A stretch of DNA of 64,000 nt from Neobacillus paridis (GTDB lineage Bacteria; Bacillota; Bacilli; Bacillales; Cytobacillaceae), in the NCBI RefSeq assembly GCF_016765675.1, contig NZ_JAESWB010000168.1, positions 310,001 through 374,000 of the forward strand, in the 5' to 3' direction. Positions 9,725 to 20,074 of the stretch are shown piece by piece. The position numbers were made by a program, and so were the translations under genes. Numbering within the stretch: position 1 is the stretch's first letter; the number at the start of each line of letters is the position of its first letter. Under the pieces are notes generated by a model, which saw only the letters and a program-made list of their open reading frames with translations, did not search any database and was not told where the DNA came from.

Positions 9725-11128
9725 ATGGCAAGAACAACCAATTTAACCCCCCGCCAAATTGTTGAAAAACTTGATCAATATATCATTGGACAAAAGGATG
9801 CAAAAAAGGCTGTTGCTGTTGCTCTGAGAAATAGATACAGAAGAGGTCTGTTGACTGAAAACTTGAGAGACGAAATTATTCCAAAGAATATTCTAATGAT
9901 TGGTCCGACCGGGGTAGGTAAGACCGAAATCGCCCGAAGAATTGCCAAGCTGGTTGGTGCACCGTTTGTGAAAGTTGAAGCCACCAAGTTTACCGAAGTT
10001 GGCTATGTAGGACGTGACGTTGAGTCAATGGTTCGTGACCTTGCTGAAACAGCTGTTCGTCTCGTGAAAGAGGAGCGGATGCAAAGTGTGAAGGAACGAG
10101 CCGAAGAAAACGCTAACAGCAGGCTGGTTGAATTGCTAGTTCCTTCGGCAAAAAAGGCAACAAATTATAAAAACCCGTTGGAAATGTTATTTGGCGGGGG
10201 AAATTCTTCTCCAGAGCAGGAAGTCAGCCAGGAGGATTACTCGATCCATGAAAAGCGAAAGATTGTCAAAGAAAAACTAGCATTAGGAGAATTGGAGAAT
10301 GAAGTCGTTACAGTGGAGGTAGAAGAACAAGCCCCTTCTATGTTTGATTTGCTTCAAGGCTCCGGAATTGAACAAATGGGCACGAATATGCAGGATGCTC
10401 TTTCCAGTCTTATGCCCAAAAAGCGTAAGAAACGAAAATTAACGGTTCGTGAAGCAAGAAAAGTCCTGACCAATGAGGAAGCAGCCAAATTGATTGATAT
10501 GGATGAAGTAACGACTGAAGCGATCTATCGTGCCGAACAAAACGGAATTATTTTTATTGATGAGATCGATAAAATTGCCAGTAAAAATTCTGGCGGTTCT
10601 TCTGCAGATGTTTCCAGGGAAGGAGTACAGCGGGATATTTTGCCAGTAGTCGAAGGTTCTACAGTCGTAACAAAATACGGTCCAATCAAAACTGACCATG
10701 TATTATTTATTGCTGCTGGTGCCTTTCATATGGCCAAACCATCAGACTTAATCCCAGAGCTGCAGGGTCGGTTTCCAATTCGGGTTGAATTGACGAAATT
10801 GACAGTGGAAGACTTTTATCGGATTTTGGTGGAGCCTGACAATGCCCTGATTAAACAATATCATGCATTATTGGAAACAGAAGGTATACAAATTGAATTT
10901 TCTGACGATGCTATTCATAGAATTGCTGAAATTGCCTTTGAAGTGAATCAAAATACCGATAATATAGGTGCCAGAAGACTTCACACCATTCTCGAGAAAC
11001 TATTGGAGGATCTTTCCTTTGAGGCACCTGAAATTACACTGGATAAAATCACGATCACACCGCAGTATGTGGATGAAAAACTTGGGGCCATCTCGAAAAA
11101 TAAGGATTTAAGCCAATATATTCTCTAG
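9725..11128 (+). CDS. clpY: ATPase subunit ClpY (HslU) of the ClpYQ protease
   Basis: AAA+ unfoldase that recognises, unfolds and feeds substrates into ClpQ. The 467-residue protein has the Walker A motif GPTGVGKTE near residue 60 and a long charged insertion (I-domain) at roughly residues 110-240. The Walker B motif is [10 protein letters not shown] near residue 280, and the C-terminal sensor-2 region contains NIGARRLHT. The ATG at 9725 lies 7 nt after GGAAGGAG; in-frame sequence upstream overlaps clpQ and is not conserved. The length equals that of B. subtilis ClpY. Confidence 0.96.
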   Translation: MARTTNLTPRQIVEKLDQYIIGQKDAKKAVAVALRNRYRRGLLTENLRDEIIPKNILMIGPTGVGKTEIARRIAKLVGAPFVKVEATKFTEVGYVGRDVESMVRDLAETAVRLVKEERMQSVKERAEENANSRLVELLVPSAKKATNYKNPLEMLFGGGNSSPEQEVSQEDYSIHEKRKIVKEKLALGELENEVVTVEVEEQAPSMFDLLQGSGIEQMGTNMQDALSSLMPKKRKKRKLTVREARKVLTNEEAAKLIDMDEVTTEAIYRAEQNGIIFIDEIDKIASKNSGGSSADVSREGVQRDILPVVEGSTVVTKYGPIKTDHVLFIAAGAFHMAKPSDLIPELQGRFPIRVELTKLTVEDFYRILVEPDNALIKQYHALLETEGIQIEFSDDAIHRIAEIAFEVNQNTDNIGARRLHTILEKLLEDLSFEAPEITLDKITITPQYVDEKLGAISKNKDLSQYIL

Positions 11129-11221
11129 AAGATATTGGAGTTACCATGTTTTTTTGCAAGGCAAGCTTAAATATTTAAAAAAAATTAATAATGGTTGCAG
11201 TTATTTAGGAGGAAGAAACAG

Positions 11222-12001
11222 ATGGATTTACTGACAAAAACTAGAAGAATTAATTTTTTATTACAAAAGGCTGCTGGAAAGCCGGTAAACTTTAAGGAAA
11301 TGGCAGATACCTTAAGTGAAACAATTGAAGCGAATATTTTCATTGTTAGCCGCCGCGGCAAGCTCTTAGGCTTCTCGATTTATCAACAGATTGAAAATGA
11401 ACGCATGAAAAAAATGTTTGAAGAACGTCAATTCCCTGAAGAGTACACTCAAAGCTTATTCAGCATTACAGAAACCTCTCCTAACTTAGGGGTTGAAAGT
11501 GAATATACAGCTTTTCCCGTTGAAAACAGAGACCTATTCCGTGAAGGATTAACGACTATTGTCCCGATTATCGGCGGTGGTGAACGCTTGGGTACATTAA
11601 TACTGGCGAGACTACATGAAAAATTCATGGATGATGATCTGATTCTTGCTGAATATGGAGCTACTGTTGTCGGTATGGAAATTTTACGTGAAAAAGCAGA
11701 AGAAATTGAGGAAGAAGCTAGAAGTAAAGCGGTCGTACAAATGGCTATAAGCTCTTTATCTTATAGTGAACTGGAAGCGATAGAACATATTTTTGAAGAG
11801 CTAAATGGCCATGAAGGCTTATTAGTCGCCTCAAAAATTGCCGACCGTGTCGGCATCACCCGCTCCGTGATCGTCAACGCATTAAGAAAGTTGGAGAGCG
11901 CTGGTGTAATTGAATCTCGTTCGCTTGGAATGAAAGGGACCTATATCAAAGTCCTCAATGATAAATTCCTAGTAGAGCTGGAAAAACTTAAATCTCATTA
12001 A
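11222..12001 (+). CDS. codY: GTP-sensing global transcriptional regulator CodY
   Basis: Represses stationary-phase, nutrient-scavenging and often virulence genes when GTP and branched-chain amino acids are plentiful. The 259-residue protein (the usual length) has an N-terminal GAF domain that binds isoleucine or valine. Its C-terminal winged helix contains [20 protein letters not shown], the conserved DNA-recognition helix. The ATG at 11222 follows AGGAGGAAGAAACAG. It closes the clpQ-clpY-codY operon. In B. subtilis the large flagellar operon begins right after codY; here the next gene is rpsB. Confidence 0.97.
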   Translation: MDLLTKTRRINFLLQKAAGKPVNFKEMADTLSETIEANIFIVSRRGKLLGFSIYQQIENERMKKMFEERQFPEEYTQSLFSITETSPNLGVESEYTAFPVENRDLFREGLTTIVPIIGGGERLGTLILARLHEKFMDDDLILAEYGATVVGMEILREKAEEIEEEARSKAVVQMAISSLSYSELEAIEHIFEELNGHEGLLVASKIADRVGITRSVIVNALRKLESAGVIESRSLGMKGTYIKVLNDKFLVELEKLKSH

Positions 12002-12013
12002 AAAGTAGTAGAG

Positions 12014-12062
12014 GTGTCAGGTACCATGTGAACCTTCATATGATGCCTGACACTTATTTTTT
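12014..12062 (+). terminator. Terminator after codY
   Basis: GTGTCAGG (12014-12021) and CCTGACAC (12046-12053) flank a 24 nt loop, and a T-rich tract follows. The GTGTCAGG..CCTGACAC arms resemble a hairpin element repeated between genes in many Bacillus genomes. Confidence 0.8.
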
Positions 12063-12072
12063 AAAGTTAAAC

Positions 12073-12101
12073 TTGATTGTTTTTTTTGTCTATGCTATAT
12101 T
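12073..12101 (+). promoter_or_regulatory. Sigma-A promoter for rpsB
   Basis: TTGATT (12073-12078) and TATATT (12096-12101) with an exact 17 nt spacer. The leader is about 110 nt. Confidence 0.75.
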
Positions 12102-12132
12102 ATTTCATGGTGTGAATACACACGCCGGTTGA

Positions 12133-12923
<791 letters not shown>

Positions 12924-12945
12924 TTTTAATAACGTAAACTAATAA

Positions 12946-12984
12946 AAAGGTGATAAGAGGGAGACCCTTTATCACCTTTTTTTA
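12946..12984 (+). terminator. Terminator between rpsB and tsf
   Basis: AAAAGGTGATAA pairs with TTATCACCTTTT around the loop GAGGGAGACCC, followed by T residues. Confidence 0.88.
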
Positions 12985-13019
12985 AAGAAATGGTCATTTG
13001 AAAAAGTTTTATCTTCAGC

Positions 13020-13049
13020 TTGATTGGCTAAGATATGGGTACATAGTAT
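13020..13049 (+). promoter_or_regulatory. Promoter candidate for tsf
   Basis: TTGATT (13020-13025) and TAGTAT (13044-13049) with an 18 nt spacer, just before the ribosome binding site AAAGGAGG. Confidence 0.5.
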
Positions 13050-13069
13050 ATTAAAGGAGGAACTTTGTT

Positions 13070-13954
13070 ATGGCAATAACTGCTCAAATGGTAAAAGAAC
13101 TACGTGAAAAAACTGGCGCTGGTATGATGGATTGTAAAAAAGCGCTAACTGAAACAAATGGTGACATGGATAAAGCAATTGACTTCCTTCGTGAAAAAGG
13201 GATTGCCAAAGCAGCTAAAAAGGCAGACCGGATTGCAGCGGAAGGATTAACTTCTATCTCAACAGAGGGAAATGATGCGGTTATTTTAGAGGTGAACTCT
13301 GAAACTGACTTCGTTGCTAAAAATGAAGGATTTCAAACTCTTGTAAAAGAACTTGCCGCGCATCTTTTGAAAAACAAACCGGCTTCGGTTGAAGAAGCTT
13401 TAACACAAACAATGGAAAACGGTGCAACCGTTGCCGATCATATTAATGCAGCGATTGCAAAAATTGGTGAAAAATTAACCCTTCGCCGCTTTGCTATTTT
13501 ATCAAAAACGGATAATGACGCTTTTGGCGCTTATTTGCATATGGGGGGACGGATTTCAGTTTTAACAGTATTGGAAGGATCAACTGACGCAGATGCTGCT
13601 AAAGATGTTGCGATGCATATTGCTGCCCTAAATCCTAAATATGTATCTCGTGATCAGGTATCGCAAGAAGAAGTAGAGCATGAACGTCAAGTATTAACAC
13701 AACAGGCTTTAAATGAAGGCAAACCAGAAAAAATCGTTGAAAAAATGGTTGAAGGCCGTCTTGGTAAATATTTTGAAGAGGTTTGTGTCCTTGATCAGGC
13801 TTTTGTTAAGAATCCGGATCAAAAAGTCCGTCAATTTGTTGAATCAAAAGGTGCCAAACTTCGTGAATTTGTTCGTTACGAAGTAGGCGAAGGTATTGAA
13901 AAGCGCGAAGACAATTTTGCTGAAGAAGTTATGAATCAAGTGAATAAAAAATAG
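13070..13954 (+). CDS. tsf: Translation elongation factor Ts
   Basis: Guanine nucleotide exchange factor that regenerates EF-Tu-GTP. The 294-residue protein has the N-terminal UBA-like domain with [20 protein letters not shown] and the signature [18 protein letters not shown], both diagnostic of EF-Ts. The core ends in a coiled-coil region. The ATG follows a strong AAAGGAGG. It lies between rpsB and pyrH, the standard order in Firmicutes. Confidence 0.97.
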   Translation: MAITAQMVKELREKTGAGMMDCKKALTETNGDMDKAIDFLREKGIAKAAKKADRIAAEGLTSISTEGNDAVILEVNSETDFVAKNEGFQTLVKELAAHLLKNKPASVEEALTQTMENGATVADHINAAIAKIGEKLTLRRFAILSKTDNDAFGAYLHMGGRISVLTVLEGSTDADAAKDVAMHIAALNPKYVSRDQVSQEEVEHERQVLTQQALNEGKPEKIVEKMVEGRLGKYFEEVCVLDQAFVKNPDQKVRQFVESKGAKLREFVRYEVGEGIEKREDNFAEEVMNQVNKK

Positions 13955-14016
13955 TCAACTTTTCTTGAAAATAACATGACTGAAGTTTTAAGAAACTGTT
14001 CACTGTAATAGAGTTG

Positions 14017-14048
14017 AATAGGGGACACAATGCGTGTTCCCTATTTTT
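14017..14048 (+). terminator. Terminator after tsf
   Basis: AATAGGGGACAC (14017-14028) pairs with GTGTTCCCTATT (14034-14045), with a following T run. Confidence 0.9.
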
Positions 14049-14205
14049 AAAGAAATACTTAATATGAAAAAAGTTTAGCTTGAGGGCGCTATTGTCCCTA
14101 TGTGATCTTAAAGCAAAAGCCGTCAAGAAGGTTGAAAATTTTTTTGACGGTTCTTCTTGTACATATGCAGGCACCCTAAGCTTTTCTAACCATGTGGAGG
14201 TTTAT

Positions 14206-14931
14206 ATGAGTAGTCCTAAATACAAACGTGTTGTTTTAAAATTAAGCGGGGAGGCATTAGCTGGAGATTCAGGATTTGGTATTAAACCTTCGATCATTAA
14301 ATCAATCGCTACCCAGGTAAAAGAAATTGCTGAGCTTGGGGTAGAGGTAGCGGTAGTTGTTGGTGGCGGTAATATTTGGCGTGGTAAAATTGGCAGTGAG
14401 ATGGGAATGGACCGGGCGACGGCAGATTACATGGGAATGCTGGCTACGGTTATGAATTCATTGGCCTTACAGGATAGTTTAGAACATTTGGGTGTCGAAT
14501 CCCGGGTTCAAACTTCAATCGAAATGCGCCAAGTAGCTGAACCATATATTAGAAGAAGAGCAATCAGGCATTTGGAGAAAAAACGCGTAGTTATATTTGC
14601 TGCTGGAACCGGAAATCCATATTTCTCGACTGACACTACGGCAGCACTGCGGGCAGCCGAAATTGATGCCGAGGTTATTTTGATGGCAAAAAATAATGTC
14701 GATGGCGTATATACGGCAGATCCGCGGACGGATGCTAATGCTACGAAATATGATGACTTATCGTTCCTTGATGTGCTTAAGGAAGGGTTAGCGGTCATGG
14801 ATTCAACCGCTTCTTCATTATGTATGGATAATAATATCCCGCTCATCGTTTTTTCTATTACGGAATCTGGAAATATTAAAAAAGCAGTTTTGGGTGAAAA
14901 AATTGGTACAATCGTTAGGGGGAAAAAATAA
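14206..14931 (+). CDS. pyrH: UMP kinase
   Basis: Phosphorylates UMP to UDP in pyrimidine nucleotide synthesis. It belongs to the amino-acid-kinase fold, with [15 protein letters not shown] at the N-terminus, [11 protein letters not shown] for phosphate binding, and [16 protein letters not shown] plus [12 protein letters not shown] near the nucleotide site. Length 241 aa. The ATG at 14206 has TGGAGG upstream. The in-frame ORF runs back to 14080, but that part contains a 7-bp hairpin (CCGTCAA 14120-14126 with TTGACGG 14144-14150) and reads like a leader. The stop overlaps the start of frr by one base (TAATG), so the two are translationally coupled. Confidence 0.96.
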   Translation: MSSPKYKRVVLKLSGEALAGDSGFGIKPSIIKSIATQVKEIAELGVEVAVVVGGGNIWRGKIGSEMGMDRATADYMGMLATVMNSLALQDSLEHLGVESRVQTSIEMRQVAEPYIRRRAIRHLEKKRVVIFAAGTGNPYFSTDTTAALRAAEIDAEVILMAKNNVDGVYTADPRTDANATKYDDLSFLDVLKEGLAVMDSTASSLCMDNNIPLIVFSITESGNIKKAVLGEKIGTIVRGKK

Positions 14932-15488
14932 TGCCAAAACAAGTCATTAATTCGGCAAAAGAAAGAATGACCAAGGGAATTCAAGCCTACACCAGAGAGC
15001 TGGCGAGCATTCGGGCCGGGAGAGCAAGTGCCTCATTATTGGATAGAGTTACAGTGGATTATTATGGTGCGCCGACACCTGTAAATCAACTAGCCGGAAT
15101 CTCTACTCCGGAGGCAAGATTACTTGTTATTCAACCCTATGATAAATCAATCTTGGGCGATATCGAGAAAGCTATTTTAAAATCTGATTTAGGTTTAAAT
15201 CCTTCCAGTGATGGTACCGTTATTCGGCTTGCTATTCCACAATTAACGGAAGAACGCCGGAAGGAATTAGTGAAATTAGTCAAAAAAGAAGCAGAGGAAG
15301 CAAAAATTGCAATCCGTAATATCCGCCGCGATGCCAACGATGAATTGAAAAAGCTGGAGAAAAGTGGAGAAATAACAGAAGATGCTCTTCATGGGTATTC
15401 TGATGATATTCAAAAGCTAACAGATGAGCATATCAGCAAAATTGATCAAATTACAAAGGATAAAGAAAAAGAAATTATGGAAATTTAA
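14931..15488 (+). CDS. frr: Ribosome recycling factor
   Basis: Splits post-termination ribosomes together with EF-G. The 185-residue protein is the standard length. It has the signatures [19 protein letters not shown] and [20 protein letters not shown], followed by the long helical hairpin that ends with [17 protein letters not shown]. It starts on the last base of the pyrH stop codon. Confidence 0.97.
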   Translation: MPKQVINSAKERMTKGIQAYTRELASIRAGRASASLLDRVTVDYYGAPTPVNQLAGISTPEARLLVIQPYDKSILGDIEKAILKSDLGLNPSSDGTVIRLAIPQLTEERRKELVKLVKKEAEEAKIAIRNIRRDANDELKKLEKSGEITEDALHGYSDDIQKLTDEHISKIDQITKDKEKEIMEI

Positions 15489-15504
15489 GTACTGTCGATT
15501 TTTT

Positions 15505-15530
15505 AAACCCTCTTTTTAGGGGGTTTTTTT
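15505..15530 (+). terminator. Terminator after frr
   Basis: AAACCCT and AGGGGGTTT around a short T loop, followed by seven T. Confidence 0.85.
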
Positions 15531-15676
15531 CCTATTGGTGGTAAAGTGGGAGTACTCCACAAGATAAGAAAAGCGGAGGAAGTGCATACACTTCCTTTAA
15601 TTGGTAAAGATGTATTGGTACAATATTCATATCACCTCAATTACATTTGTTTTTTAGAGATATCTTTCGATTTTTT

Positions 15677-15685
15677 TGTTATGAT
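15677..15685 (+). promoter_or_regulatory. Extended -10 promoter candidate for uppS
   Basis: TGTTATGAT (TG at 15677, TATGAT at 15680-15685). The -35 region is poor. It lies about 95 nt before uppS in a 290 nt gap that otherwise shows nothing I can name. Confidence 0.4.
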
Positions 15686-15778
15686 ATAACCATATAAAAG
15701 AAGCAGGTCCGATACATAGATTTTACAAACAAAGTTTTTATTCGGAGGAAAAGATTAATTATTTGGAGGAGCAATGTT

Positions 15779-16555
15779 ATGTTAAATAAATTAAGGCTTT
15801 GGAAGAACCAAAATAACTCTTCCATACTCCGAGATAAAATAGAAGAGATAAAGAAATCGCCGATTCCCGAACATGTGGCGATTATAATGGACGGTAATGG
15901 ACGTTGGGCCAAAAAACGGGCACTGCCAAGAATTGCGGGCCATCATGAAGGGATGAAAGTGGTTCGGAAAACGACGATGCTGGCCAATGATCTTGGTATC
16001 AAAACTTTGACATTATATGCTTTTTCAACAGAAAATTGGAAACGTCCAAAAAATGAAGTGGACTATATTATGAAGCTGCCTGAGGAGTTCTTAGGGACTT
16101 TTCTCCCCGAGTTAATTGAAAATAATGTTCAGGTTAAAATGATGGGCTATAAAAATCAACTTCCTGAACATACTCTGAGGGCAATTGAAAAAGCTATGAA
16201 AGAAACAAAAAACAATGATGGGCTCGTTTTAAACTTCGCTTTAAATTATGGAAGCAGGGCGGAGATTGTCGACGCCGTAAAACAGGTCTTAAATGATTGT
16301 CAAAATGGTAAGCTCAAGGAATCAGAGTTAACGGAACAGATATTTTCTTCTTATCTAATGACGGCTGAATTTCCCGATCCCGATCTATTAATCCGAACAA
16401 GCGGGGAAATTCGCCTAAGCAATTTTATGCTTTGGCAATTAGCATACTCTGAGTTTTGGTTTACGGACGTATTATGGCCTGATTTTAGTGAGGAACACTT
16501 ATTGGAAGCTGTTGAGGTGTATCAAAAACGCCAGCGAAGGTTTGGCGGTATATAA
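15779..16555 (+). CDS. uppS: Undecaprenyl diphosphate synthase
   Basis: Cis-prenyltransferase that makes the C55 lipid carrier for cell-wall synthesis from farnesyl-PP and isopentenyl-PP. The 258-residue protein has the catalytic IIMDGNGRWAKKR box near residue 38 and TLYAFSTENWKRP. The C-terminal substrate-binding motif is DLLIRTSGEIRLSNFMLWQ. The ATG at 15779 is preceded by TTGGAGGA. It heads the uppS-cdsA-dxr-rseP group, which links lipid carrier, phospholipid and isoprenoid synthesis with regulated proteolysis. Confidence 0.96.
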   Translation: MLNKLRLWKNQNNSSILRDKIEEIKKSPIPEHVAIIMDGNGRWAKKRALPRIAGHHEGMKVVRKTTMLANDLGIKTLTLYAFSTENWKRPKNEVDYIMKLPEEFLGTFLPELIENNVQVKMMGYKNQLPEHTLRAIEKAMKETKNNDGLVLNFALNYGSRAEIVDAVKQVLNDCQNGKLKESELTEQIFSSYLMTAEFPDPDLLIRTSGEIRLSNFMLWQLAYSEFWFTDVLWPDFSEEHLLEAVEVYQKRQRRFGGI

Positions 16556-16648
16556 TAACGTTCCTGTTTTTGCTGAATCAAAAAAGTAATATTGAAGCAC
16601 CAACTCGTCTGTTACCTTCTCTAAAACATTAAAGGTGTGAACATTTAA

Positions 16649-17428
16649 ATGAAGCAAAGAATCATAACCGCAGTTGTCGCTGCAGCCCTTTTTTTGCCAA
16701 TCGTAATTTATGGCAGGCTTCCGTTTGTACTGATGACTTACCTGCTTGCCACTGTTGGGCTGTTTGAATTATTGAGGATGAAAAAACTAAGTATATTTTC
16801 ACCTTATGGCATTTTAACATCAATCTTGCTTTGGACGATATTATTACCAAACGAGGTATTGGTTGATTTTTATTATTCGAAAACAGAAATAGGCATTGCC
16901 TTAATCCTTTTATTATTATCTTATACGGTTATAACAAAGAACCGCTTTGATTTTGAAAATGCTGCTTTTACGATATTATCAGCCATTTATGTAGGCATTG
17001 GTTTTTATTTTTTCATCCAAACGCGTGAGGCTGGACTAGTCTATATTTTTTATTCCATATTTATTGTTTGGGCTACCGATTCAGGGGCATATTTTGTTGG
17101 AAGAGCCTATGGAAGGAAAAAGCTTTGGCCGGAAATCAGCCCAAATAAAACAGTGGAAGGTTTCTTTGGCGGAATCATTTCAGCCGTTGTCGTTGGCATA
17201 TTGTTTGGTGTTTTTTCCGACATCAATGCAACCATCATCACATTAATTGCAATGACCGTCATTTTGTCTGTTTTTGGACAACTTGGTGATTTGGTGCAAT
17301 CTGCCTATAAACGCCATTTTAATGTGAAAGACTCGGGGAATATTTTACCAGGCCATGGAGGGATCCTTGACCGTTTCGACAGCCTCCTATTTGTTCTGCC
17401 ATTGCTGTCTCTTTTCCATATTGGCTGA
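16649..17428 (+). CDS. cdsA: Phosphatidate cytidylyltransferase
   Basis: Integral membrane enzyme making CDP-diacylglycerol from phosphatidate and CTP, the precursor of all phospholipids. The 259-residue protein has about eight hydrophobic segments. The C-terminal family signature is present as [20 protein letters not shown] followed by GILDRFDS. An upstream conserved loop reads [13 protein letters not shown]. The ATG follows AAAGGTG. The dxr start is 32 nt further on, so the genes are probably co-transcribed. Confidence 0.95.
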   Translation: MKQRIITAVVAAALFLPIVIYGRLPFVLMTYLLATVGLFELLRMKKLSIFSPYGILTSILLWTILLPNEVLVDFYYSKTEIGIALILLLLSYTVITKNRFDFENAAFTILSAIYVGIGFYFFIQTREAGLVYIFYSIFIVWATDSGAYFVGRAYGRKKLWPEISPNKTVEGFFGGIISAVVVGILFGVFSDINATIITLIAMTVILSVFGQLGDLVQSAYKRHFNVKDSGNILPGHGGILDRFDSLLFVLPLLSLFHIG

Positions 17429-17460
17429 AGAAATTGTTAAATGATCAGGAGATGACATAC

Positions 17461-18606
17461 TTGAAAACAATTAGTTTAATGGGCGCCACCGGTTCAATTG
17501 GTACGCAAACGCTGGATATTATTCGTGAACACCCTGAGGAATTTAGTTTAAAGGCAATGTCTGTGGGGAAAAATGTCGTTTTAACACGAAAAATCATCGA
17601 AGAATTTCAGCCTGAGCTTGTTTCTGTACAAAACTATATCGATTATAATACATTAAAAGAGGAATATCCCCATATAAAATTTATATACGGGGAAGAAGGC
17701 ATCATGGAAACAGCAACCTATGAAAAAGCTGATATTCTTGTGAATGCAGTGCTCGGCAGCATCGGATTAAATCCAACATTAAAAGCGATTGAAGCTGGAA
17801 AAACAATTGCCATTGCCAATAAAGAAACGCTTGTTACTGCCGGTCATTTGGTCATGGAGGCAGCTAGCAAACATAATGTAGCCATCCTGCCTGTTGACAG
17901 TGAGCACTCTGCGATTTTTCAATCTCTTCAAGGGGAGAAAGATAAAAATATTGAACGGTTAATCTTAACTGCGTCTGGGGGCAGCTTTCGTGACCGAACC
18001 CGAAGTGAGTTAGAGAACGTTACGGTTGAAGAGGCATTGAATCATCCAAACTGGTCGATGGGTGCAAAAATTACCATTGATTCAGCAACGATGATGAATA
18101 AAGGATTAGAAGTAATTGAGGCACACTGGCTGTTCGACCTGCCGTATGAAAAAATTGATGTCCTGCTTCATAAAGAAAGCATCATCCATTCGATGGTTGA
18201 ATTTCATGATTCCAGTATTAAAGCACAGCTTGGGACACCAGATATGAGGGTTCCGATTCAATATGCGCTTACATATCCAGACCGTCTGCCGCTTGCAACC
18301 GGAAAACGACTTGATCTGGCAAAGATTGGCCAATTACATTTCCAAGAGATGGACTTCAAGCGGTTCCGCTGTTTACAATTTGCCTATGAAGCGGGTAAAA
18401 TCGGCGGTACGATGCCAACCGTGCTGAATGCTGCCAATGAAACTGCGGTAGCTGCCTTTTTACAAGGTAAAATTCGTTTCTTACAAATTGAAGATTTGGT
18501 TGAGAAGGCGTTAAACCATCATCAGACAGTCGAATTTCCAAGTTTGGATTTGATTCAAGAAATTGATAAGGAAACTAGAAAGTATGTTAATACACTACTT
18601 CGTTAG
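17461..18606 (+). CDS. dxr: 1-deoxy-D-xylulose 5-phosphate reductoisomerase
   Basis: Converts DXP to MEP with NADPH, the committed step of the MEP isoprenoid pathway. The NADPH site [14 protein letters not shown] lies at the N-terminus, [12 protein letters not shown] in the middle, and the metal and substrate motif [12 protein letters not shown] near residue 147. The TTG at 17461 is chosen, giving 381 aa, because AGGAG at 17446-17450 is well spaced for it and too close to the ATG at 17452. This also matches the N-terminus of B. subtilis Dxr. Confidence 0.94.
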   Translation: MKTISLMGATGSIGTQTLDIIREHPEEFSLKAMSVGKNVVLTRKIIEEFQPELVSVQNYIDYNTLKEEYPHIKFIYGEEGIMETATYEKADILVNAVLGSIGLNPTLKAIEAGKTIAIANKETLVTAGHLVMEAASKHNVAILPVDSEHSAIFQSLQGEKDKNIERLILTASGGSFRDRTRSELENVTVEEALNHPNWSMGAKITIDSATMMNKGLEVIEAHWLFDLPYEKIDVLLHKESIIHSMVEFHDSSIKAQLGTPDMRVPIQYALTYPDRLPLATGKRLDLAKIGQLHFQEMDFKRFRCLQFAYEAGKIGGTMPTVLNAANETAVAAFLQGKIRFLQIEDLVEKALNHHQTVEFPSLDLIQEIDKETRKYVNTLLR

Positions 18607-18643
18607 AGAGACTTCCCAACCCTAAAAAAAGGTGGTTTTATTT

Positions 18644-19906
18644 TTGAATACAGTTATTGCCTTTATTGTCATTTTTGGCGCACTGGTTTTCTTTCATGAG
18701 TTTGGTCACTTTATTTTTGCCAAACGGGCCGGCATTCTTTGTCGGGAATTTGCCATTGGAATGGGGCCAAAAGTATTTTCCCATAAAAAAGGCGAAACGA
18801 CCTATACGATTCGCTTATTGCCAATTGGCGGTTATGTCCGTATGGCCGGTGAAGATCCGGAAATGCTCGAAATTAAACCAGGATACCGGATTGGACTGTT
18901 GTTTAATAAGGAAGATCAGGTAAATAAAATCATCATAAACAACAAGGATAAGTTTCCTGATGTTCGGATTATTGAAGTTGAAGATGCTGACATTGAAAAA
19001 GATCTGTTGATTAAAGGATACCCCGATGATGATCATGAAAATTTACACACTTTTTCGATTGCTCCAACGGCAGTGATTGTTGAAAACGGTGTTGAATCAC
19101 AGTTGGCTCCCATTGATAGACAATTTGCTTCGAAAACATTAGGACAAAGGTTTTTGACCATTTTTGCAGGTCCGATGATGAACTTTGTTTTGGCCTTTAT
19201 CGTCTTTATTATGATTGCCTTATTGCAGGGTGTCCCCACTAATGAACCAAAATTGGGAGTTATTACTCCGGATGGGGCCGCAAAGGCTGCCGGACTGCAG
19301 CAAGGAGACCTTGTCCAAAGTATTAATGGTTCGGAGATCTCAAGTTGGTCAGATGTGGTTGATGTGATCCGCAAACATCCAAATGAAAAACTGGAATTTT
19401 CAATCGTCCGTAATGGACAAGAAAGAGAGATTCAGGTAACTCCTCAGGAAAAAACAGTAGATGGTCAAAAAATGGGGATTATTGGTGTTTACAGCCCAAT
19501 GGAAAAATCTCCTGTTCAAGCGATTACGGCAGGTGCCAAAGAAACATATTTCTGGACAACACAAATATTTGTTATGCTCGGAAAGCTGATCACTGGCCAA
19601 TTTTCGATTGATGCCTTGTCGGGGCCGGTAGGAATTTACAATTCTACTGCTGAAGTAGCGAAATCCGGCATCTTCTATTTAATGAAATGGGCTGGGATAT
19701 TAAGCATTAACTTAGGGATTATGAATTTATTACCAATTCCTGCACTTGATGGCGGCAGGCTGATGTTTTTTGCGATAGAGGCAGTCAGAGGGAAACCAAT
19801 TGACAGACAAAAAGAGGGCATGGTTCATTTTATCGGCTTTGCTTTACTTATGCTGCTGATGCTTGTCGTCACCTGGAATGATATTCAACGGTTTTTCTTG
19901 AAATAG
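18644..19906 (+). CDS. rseP: Site-2 intramembrane metalloprotease RseP (RasP)
   Basis: Cuts membrane-anchored anti-sigma factors such as RsiW and remnant signal peptides inside the membrane. The 420-residue protein has the zinc motif HEFGH at residues 18-22 in the first membrane helix. It carries one periplasmic-type PDZ domain (roughly residues 190-270) and the third zinc ligand in LLPIPALDGGRL. The TTG at 18644 is preferred because AAAGGTGG (18628-18635) covers the upstream GTG at 18632, and MNTVIAF matches the B. subtilis start. In most Bacillus proS follows; here polC comes next after only 168 nt. Confidence 0.94.
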   Translation: MNTVIAFIVIFGALVFFHEFGHFIFAKRAGILCREFAIGMGPKVFSHKKGETTYTIRLLPIGGYVRMAGEDPEMLEIKPGYRIGLLFNKEDQVNKIIINNKDKFPDVRIIEVEDADIEKDLLIKGYPDDDHENLHTFSIAPTAVIVENGVESQLAPIDRQFASKTLGQRFLTIFAGPMMNFVLAFIVFIMIALLQGVPTNEPKLGVITPDGAAKAAGLQQGDLVQSINGSEISSWSDVVDVIRKHPNEKLEFSIVRNGQEREIQVTPQEKTVDGQKMGIIGVYSPMEKSPVQAITAGAKETYFWTTQIFVMLGKLITGQFSIDALSGPVGIYNSTAEVAKSGIFYLMKWAGILSINLGIMNLLPIPALDGGRLMFFAIEAVRGKPIDRQKEGMVHFIGFALLMLLMLVVTWNDIQRFFLK

Positions 19907-19916
19907 AAACAATGAT

Positions 19917-19946
19917 GGGAACCTACAAGTGGTTCTCTTTTTTTTG
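19917..19946 (+). terminator. Terminator after rseP
   Basis: GGGAACC pairs with GGTTCTC (7 bp with G-U) around TACAAGT, followed by eight T. Confidence 0.75.
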
Positions 19947-20074
19947 CAAAAATAAAATAGAGTAGCGAAAAATGGCTGATGGATTTTGTCGAATAAAACC
20001 GAATTAGTCGGCGGGATATGATATAATTATCTCTTGATAGAAAATGATAGATAGATAAGATGGGAGAGAGAACG

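Noticed and set aside
17064..17246. Short + strand ORF inside cdsA
   Set aside because: Out-of-frame shadow of the conserved CdsA sequence.
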